Below are positions 61,261 through 64,000 of a stretch of DNA of 64,000 nucleotides, one piece after another. The stretch's first letter is position 1; every line of letters begins with the position of its first letter. Source of the DNA: Ruegeria arenilitoris (lineage in GTDB: Bacteria; Pseudomonadota; Alphaproteobacteria; Rhodobacterales; Rhodobacteraceae); the NCBI RefSeq assembly GCF_013032855.1, contig NZ_WQDA01000001.1:751501-815500 (forward strand), read 5' to 3'. The position numbers and the translations under genes are program-made. A model generated the notes under the pieces. It was given only the letters and a program-made list of their open reading frames with translations. It had not been told where the DNA came from and made no database searches.

Positions 61261-63663
61261 ATGAAATCGCAGTATCGCGTTGTAGTCATCGGGGGTGGCG
61301 TCGTCGGCGCCTCGGTTCTGTATCATCTGGCCAAGTTCGGCTGGCCGGATGTGGTTATGCTGGAACGCCGGCGGCTGGCTTCGGGGTCGTCTTGGCACGC
61401 GGCGGGGGGCATCCACGCGCTGAACGCCGATCCGAACATGGCGGCGCTGCAGGCCTACACGATCGACTTGCTGAGCGAGATCGAGAAGGAATCGGGCCAG
61501 AATATCGGCCTGCACATGACCGGCGGCCTGACGCTGGCCGGAACCCCCGAACGGTGGGAGTGGTTGCAGGCGAACTACCGCATCTTTCAGTCCATTGGCA
61601 TCGACGACTGCGAATTGCTGAGCCCGGAAGAGGCGCAGAAACGCTGCCCGATCATGTCCACCGACGGCATTCTGGGCGCGATGTGGGCCGACCGGGAGGG
61701 CTACATCGACACCACCGGCACCGTGCAGGCCTATGCCACCGCAGCCAAAAAACGCGGAGCGGAATACTACGAGGAAACCAAGGTCGAGGAACTGATCCAG
61801 ACAGCCGATGGCTGGCAGGTGGTGACCGACCGGGGCACGATCACCTGCGAACATGTGGTCAACGCCGCCGGCCTGTGGGCCAAGCAGGTCGGGCGCATGG
61901 CGGGGGTCGAACTGCCGGTGTCGCCACTGAAGCACCATTACCTGATCACCGACACGGTGCCCGAGGTCGCGGCAGCCGAGTTCGAGATGCCGATGACCGT
62001 GGATCTGGAGGGCTTCACATACATGCGGCAGGACCAGAAGGGCGTTCTGGTCGGCATCTACGAAGTCGATCACGAGCACTGGGCCATGGACGGCGCGCCG
62101 TGGAATTATGGCGAGGAGCTGTTTCAGGAACAGCTGGACCGCATTGAGAACGAGCTGATGCTGGGCTTCGAACGCTACCCGGCGATCCAGAACGTGGGCA
62201 TCAAGACATGGGTGAACGGTGCCTTCACCTTCTCGCCTGACGGCAACCCTCTGGTCGGTCCTGTACCGGGCAAGCGCGGCTATTGGACTGCCTGTGCGGT
62301 GATGGCCGGGTTCCTGCAGGGGGGCGGCGTCGGCAAGACGCTGGCCGAATGGATGATCCATGGCGAGCCCGAGGCCGACGCCTGGCCGATGGACGTGGCG
62401 CGCTATGGCGACTTTGCCCAGAACAAGCGCTACATCCGCGAGACGACGGGCCAGTTCTATTCACGCCGTTTCGTGATGACCTATCCGAACGAGCAACTGC
62501 CCGCCGGACGCCCGTTGAAAATGTCGCCGGCCCATGACGCGATGACCGAAGCGGGTTGCAAATGGGGGGTCAGTTGGGATCTCGAGGTGCCGCTCTATTT
62601 CGCGCCCAAAGGGTTTGAGGAAACGCCGACCCTGAAGCGCTCGAACGCCTTCGACATCGTGGCCGAGGAATGCCGCACCATCCGCGAAGGCGTGGGCCTG
62701 ATGGACATCACCGGGTTCTCACGGTTCGAGGTTTCGGGGCCCAATGCGGAAATCTGGCTCAACAAGGTGATGGCCTCGAAACTGCCGGGACCGGGCCGCG
62801 CGAAACTGGCGCCGATGCTGGGCGAGAACGGGCGGCTCAAGGGCGACCTGACGGTGCTGAACTGGGGCGACGGCACCTGGTGGATCATGGGCAGCTATTA
62901 CCTGCGGGCCTGGCACATGCGCTGGTTCGACGATCACATGATCGATGGCGTACAGGTGCGCGACCTCGGCGAGGAGGCCTGCGGCTTTGCCGTGGTTGGC
63001 CCGAAATCACAGGCGGTGGTCGAGAAACTGGCCGAACAGGATATCTCAACCCTGAAATTCATGGGCTGCGGTGACTACGACATCGGCCTCGTGCGCGCCC
63101 GGGTGGCCCGCATGTCGGTCACTGGCGAAAAGGGTTATGAGATCAACTGCCGGTATGGCGACCACATCGCCCTGCGCCGCGCGCTGCTCGAGGCCGGAGC
63201 CAGCGAAGGCATCCGCGAATGCGGCTTCAACGCGATGCTGTCCACGCGACTTGAGAAAAGCTTTGGCATCTGGTCGGCCGAGTTCACCCAGGCCTACACC
63301 CCCGGCATGACCGGCATGGACCGCTGGATCGACTGGGACAAGGATTTCGTAGGCAAGGACGCGGCACTGGCCGAGCGTGAGGGCAACGGCCCGGCGCAGG
63401 TTCAAGTCACGCTCGAGGTGGACGCGCTGGATGCGGATGCCAGCGGGTACGAGCCGGTCTGGGCGGGCGACCAGCGCGTGGGTTTCGTGACCTCGGGCGG
63501 GTATGGCCACTATATCGGCAAGTCGCTGGCCATGGCGCTGGTGGACCGCGACAAGGCGCAGCCGGGTACCGAACTGTCGGTACATGTGGTCGGGGTCGAG
63601 CGGCCCGCGCGGGTGATCGCGCCGTCTCCCTACGACCCCGAGGGCAAGGCGATGCGGGGCTGA
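61261..63663 (+). CDS. FAD-dependent dimethylglycine/sarcosine dehydrogenase-like protein with GcvT domain (second copy)
   Basis: An 800-residue paralogue of the enzyme at 12479-14932. The FAD domain starts VVVIGGGVVGASVLYHLAKFGW, SSWHAAGG carries the likely flavin-linked His, and a GcvT-like folate domain follows from about residue 420 (MDITGFSRFEVSGPNAEIWL). The ATG at 61261 has GGGGAGG upstream; an upstream GTG reading is rejected. An MttB-family gene begins 2 bp after its stop, so the pair probably removes methyl groups from a betaine or methylamine stepwise, feeding tetrahydrofolate. Confidence 0.87.
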   Translation: MKSQYRVVVIGGGVVGASVLYHLAKFGWPDVVMLERRRLASGSSWHAAGGIHALNADPNMAALQAYTIDLLSEIEKESGQNIGLHMTGGLTLAGTPERWEWLQANYRIFQSIGIDDCELLSPEEAQKRCPIMSTDGILGAMWADREGYIDTTGTVQAYATAAKKRGAEYYEETKVEELIQTADGWQVVTDRGTITCEHVVNAAGLWAKQVGRMAGVELPVSPLKHHYLITDTVPEVAAAEFEMPMTVDLEGFTYMRQDQKGVLVGIYEVDHEHWAMDGAPWNYGEELFQEQLDRIENELMLGFERYPAIQNVGIKTWVNGAFTFSPDGNPLVGPVPGKRGYWTACAVMAGFLQGGGVGKTLAEWMIHGEPEADAWPMDVARYGDFAQNKRYIRETTGQFYSRRFVMTYPNEQLPAGRPLKMSPAHDAMTEAGCKWGVSWDLEVPLYFAPKGFEETPTLKRSNAFDIVAEECRTIREGVGLMDITGFSRFEVSGPNAEIWLNKVMASKLPGPGRAKLAPMLGENGRLKGDLTVLNWGDGTWWIMGSYYLRAWHMRWFDDHMIDGVQVRDLGEEACGFAVVGPKSQAVVEKLAEQDISTLKFMGCGDYDIGLVRARVARMSVTGEKGYEINCRYGDHIALRRALLEAGASEGIRECGFNAMLSTRLEKSFGIWSAEFTQAYTPGMTGMDRWIDWDKDFVGKDAALAEREGNGPAQVQVTLEVDALDADASGYEPVWAGDQRVGFVTSGGYGHYIGKSLAMALVDRDKAQPGTELSVHVVGVERPARVIAPSPYDPEGKAMRG

Positions 63664-63665
63664 TC

Positions 63666-64000
63666 GTGGCGGCGCGGGGCAGGGATCGGCGACGGCGGGG
63701 CAGGGGCGCGGAGGCCGCACCTGCGACCCGGCGGGACGTGAATTATCGCCAGTTGCGTAACCCGTTTCCGGTGATGGAGGCCTTTCCGGCCGACCAGATC
63801 GCCGACATGCACGAAACCGCGCTGCGCACGCTGGAGGAACTGGGCGTCAAGGTCCTGCTGCCCGAGGCGCGGCGCCTCTTTGCCGCTGCAGGCGCGCGGG
63901 TGGATGAAGCCAGCGAGATGGTGTTCATCGGCCGCGATCTGGTCGAGGCCTCAGTGGCCTCGGCCCCGAAATCCATCGCCTGCCGGGCCGGGGCGCGGCA
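63666..64000 (+). CDS. MttB-family trimethylamine/betaine methyltransferase (5' part, cut by window end)
   Basis: The first 111 residues of an open frame that leaves the window. A GTG start two bases after the dehydrogenase stop is followed by an Arg-rich segment (RGRDRRRRGRGAEAAP), NYRQLRNPFPV, and IADMHETALRTLEELGVKVLLPEAR. This N-terminal pattern is typical of MttB-like methyltransferases. In alphaproteobacteria these are usually non-pyrrolysine enzymes acting on betaines with a corrinoid protein. Whether a pyrrolysine codon is present cannot be seen here. Confidence 0.75.
   Translation, partial: MAARGRDRRRRGRGAEAAPATRRDVNYRQLRNPFPVMEAFPADQIADMHETALRTLEELGVKVLLPEARRLFAAAGARVDEASEMVFIGRDLVEASVASAPKSIACRAGAR

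Noticed and set aside
1..64000. CRISPR arrays, insertion sequences, prophage, tRNA or rRNA genes
   Set aside because: No regularly spaced repeats, transposase or integrase motifs, or cloverleaf/rRNA signatures were noticed on either strand; a tRNA search program could still find a missed gene.

Overview
The window is high-GC, gene-dense DNA with long runs of overlapping, co-oriented genes. It looks like the chromosome of a marine alphaproteobacterium of the Rhodobacterales (Roseobacter group, Ruegeria-like). The gene content supports this: phenylacetate catabolism, a DddQ-type DMSP lyase, FAD/GcvT-type methylamine dehydrogenases, a complete C-P lyase set and a YjiS-like DUF1127 protein. No rRNA, tRNA, CRISPR array, insertion sequence or phage gene was recognised.

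Layout. (1) 1-9.9 kb: a truncated TRAP solute receptor diverges from paaG-paaI-paaK and a TetR regulator. A second, leftward operon carries paaJ-paaA-paaB-paaC-paaD-paaE and an extra PaaA/PaaC-like gene. The same 20-bp dyad lies in front of both operons. (2) 10-20.1 kb: a betaine/DMSP-like region. A leftward operon (RpiR regulator, Rieske oxygenase, carboxymuconolactone decarboxylase-like protein) diverges from a rightward operon (FAD/GcvT dehydrogenase, MDR oxidoreductase, DddQ DMSP lyase, two enolase-superfamily racemase-like proteins, class III aminotransferase). (3) 20.1-21.7 kb: DUF1127 protein, AhpD-like protein and a Tat-exported cyclase. (4) 21.9-29.5 kb: a pimelate/dicarboxylate-type beta-oxidation operon (pimF-, pimB-, pimC-, pimD-like, thioesterase, CoA ligase) behind an IclR-type operator. 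(5) 29.6-43.2 kb: rpe, then phosphonate uptake and C-P lyase (phnCDE1E2, hexapeptide transferase, phnF, phnGHIJKLN, DUF1045 gene, phnM), with PhnF-like sites in front of phnG and phnC. (6) 43.2-49.7 kb: a seven-gene leftward operon of four glycosyltransferases, a deacetylase-like protein, a histidine phosphatase and a small methyltransferase. (7) 50-52.4 kb: a large MscS-type channel. (8) 52.5-59.7 kb: a Yej/Dpp-like ABC importer operon ending in a class III CoA-transferase of unusual domain order. (9) 60-64 kb: a paralogue of the small methyltransferase, a glutathione transferase, then a second FAD/GcvT dehydrogenase followed by the start of an MttB-family methyltransferase, behind a 36-bp nested dyad.

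Together the window equips a marine heterotroph to use algal and dissolved organic compounds: aromatic acids, DMSP and betaines, dicarboxylates, phosphonates, peptides and methylated amines. The least explained parts are the glycosyltransferase operon, the extra PaaA/PaaC paralogue, and the placing of a DMSP lyase inside what looks like a betaine racemisation and demethylation pathway.
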